Under the pieces are notes generated by a model. That model was not told where the DNA came from. It worked only from the letters and a program-made list of their open reading frames with translations, and ran no database searches. Of a DNA stretch of 5,582 bases, positions 4,655 to 5,582 are shown in pieces (position 1 is the stretch's first letter; each line of letters begins with the position of its first letter). The translations under genes and the position numbers were made by a program. Source of the DNA: Bifidobacterium breve (GTDB taxonomy: Bacteria > Actinomycetota > Actinomycetes > Mycobacteriales > Mycobacteriaceae); NCBI GenBank assembly GCA_943331415.1, contig CALQLM010000110.1:1-5582 (forward strand), read 5' to 3'.

Positions 4655-5582
4655 CGCGGTTCCTGGTGCGTCGGCTGCTCAATTACATCGTGCTGCTGGC
4701 CCTGGCCTCATTCCTCACGTTCAGCCTGACGTCGTTGACCTTCACCCCGCTCAACAGCCTGCTGCAACGCAACCCCCGCCCACCGCAGGCCGTGATCGAT
4801 GCCAAGGCTGCTGAGCTTGATCTGGATAAACCGGTGCCGTTGCGCTACGCGCACTGGGTGTCCGGTGCGGTACGCGGCGACTTCGGAACGACGGTCAACG
4901 GTCAGCCGGTCTCAGGCGAGTTGTGGCGACGCATCGGCGTCAGCCTGCGACTGCTGGTAATCGGATCGGTGCTGGGCACCGTGATCGGCGTACTCGTCGG
5001 CGCCTGGGGTGCAGTTCGCCAGTACCGATTATCGGATCGGGTGATCACCGCTGCGTCACTTCTGATCATCAGTACACCGACATTCGTTCTGGCCGGCCTG
5101 CTGATTCTGGTTGCGTTACGGGTCAATTCGGTGTTGGGCGTGCAACTGTTCGAATACACCGGTGAGACGTCACCGGATGCCGTGGGCGGGGGCTGGAACC
5201 GGTTTGTTGACCGCCTGCAGCATCTGGTGCTGCCCACCCTCACGCTGGCGTTGATGGCGATCGCGGGTTACAGCCGGTATCAGCGCAACGCCATGCTCGA
5301 CGTGCTGGGCCAGGACTTCATCCGTACGGCGCGGGCCAAAGGCCTGACCCGGCGCCAGGCCCTGTTCAAACACGGCCTGCGCACCGCACTGATCCCGATG
5401 GCGACGCTGTTCGCCTACAGCGTCGCGGGCCTGGTCACCGGTGCCGTATTCGTGGAGAAGATCTTCGGCTGGCACGGTATGGGCGAGTGGGTGGTGCAGG
5501 GTATCGCCACCCAGGACACCAATATCGTCGCGGCAATCACGGTGTTCTCTGGCGCGGTCGTGCTGCTGGCGGGCCTGCTGTC
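4651..5582 (+). CDS. oppB: OppB: oligopeptide ABC transporter permease, partial (runs off the right edge)
   Basis: 310 codons are visible of a probable 325-residue inner-membrane permease, so only about the last 15 residues are missing. It is one of the two membrane subunits of a peptide importer. The opening MTRFLVRRLLNYIVLLAL, the block GDFGTTVNGQPV (76-87) and ETSPDAVGGGW (172-182) are typical of the OppB/DppB family. Six hydrophobic segments lie at about 10-30, 97-121, 132-157, 190-208, 250-272 and 290-310. The cytoplasmic EAA loop that docks the ATPase reads DFIRTARAKGL, then HGLRTALIPM (222-250). Ahead of the last helix comes VEKIFGWHGMGEW (268-280). It closely matches M. tuberculosis Rv1283c as I recall it; there the operon continues with oppC, oppD and oppA. 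The ATG at 4651 is preferred for its ATGA overlap with the leader frame; an in-frame GTG at 4642 would add three residues. It diverges from canA. Confidence 0.94.
   Translation, partial: MTRFLVRRLLNYIVLLALASFLTFSLTSLTFTPLNSLLQRNPRPPQAVIDAKAAELDLDKPVPLRYAHWVSGAVRGDFGTTVNGQPVSGELWRRIGVSLRLLVIGSVLGTVIGVLVGAWGAVRQYRLSDRVITAASLLIISTPTFVLAGLLILVALRVNSVLGVQLFEYTGETSPDAVGGGWNRFVDRLQHLVLPTLTLALMAIAGYSRYQRNAMLDVLGQDFIRTARAKGLTRRQALFKHGLRTALIPMATLFAYSVAGLVTGAVFVEKIFGWHGMGEWVVQGIATQDTNIVAAITVFSGAVVLLAGLL

Noticed and set aside
1..5582. tRNA, rRNA, CRISPR array, phage or plasmid functions
   Set aside because: No cloverleaf, no spaced direct repeats, and no integrase or replication gene seen. Apart from the left intergenic stretch the window is ordinary core metabolism and transport.

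Overview
The window reads as the chromosome of a high-GC actinobacterium, almost certainly a mycobacterium. The codon use is strongly GC-biased, starts are GTG/TTG as well as ATG, and the gene order oppB <- -> canA-cysD-cysNC, with the protein sequences themselves, matches what I remember of the M. tuberculosis Rv1283c-Rv1286 block. That match is from memory; no search was run.

Layout, left to right. Bases 1-50 hold the first 16 codons of a leftward gene that leaves the window, probably a secreted or membrane-anchored protein. Bases 51-363 have no intact gene. They hold a likely promoter for that leftward gene, a decayed fragment that looks like an IS5-family transposase (about 120-290, minus strand), and a short hairpin just after the cysQ stop. 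Bases 364-3898 are a tight leftward sulfate-activation operon, cysD-cysNC-cysQ, whose genes overlap by 1 and 4 bases. Upstream of it, still leftward, lies a beta-carbonic anhydrase (canA, 3998-4489) with a TTG start. Rightward from about 4625 runs oppB, the first permease gene of an oligopeptide ABC transporter; it is cut off by the window end.

How the genes work together. CysD and the CysN half of CysNC form ATP sulfurylase (sulfate + ATP to APS). The CysC half phosphorylates APS to PAPS. The CysQ-like phosphatase is expected to remove the 3'-phosphate from PAP and PAPS, recycling the sulfation by-product and setting the balance between the reductive branch (APS) and sulfotransferase use (PAPS). 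In M. tuberculosis, as I recall it, cysQ (Rv2131c) is elsewhere on the chromosome, so its coupling to cysNC here is a notable arrangement. OppB belongs to a peptide importer that in M. tuberculosis has been linked to glutathione uptake, an alternative route to cysteine sulfur.

The most interesting signal is a nine-codon open frame (4625-4654) before oppB. Its ATG lies exactly 7 bases after a TANNNT -10 element, as in leaderless mycobacterial transcripts. It contains a cysteine codon, and its TGA overlaps the oppB ATG as ATGA, while oppB has no Shine-Dalgarno sequence of its own. This is the architecture of cysteine-responsive leader peptides described in mycobacteria. A second point is that the CysQ-like protein has Gly where the first metal-binding Glu of the usual Glu-Glu pair should be.
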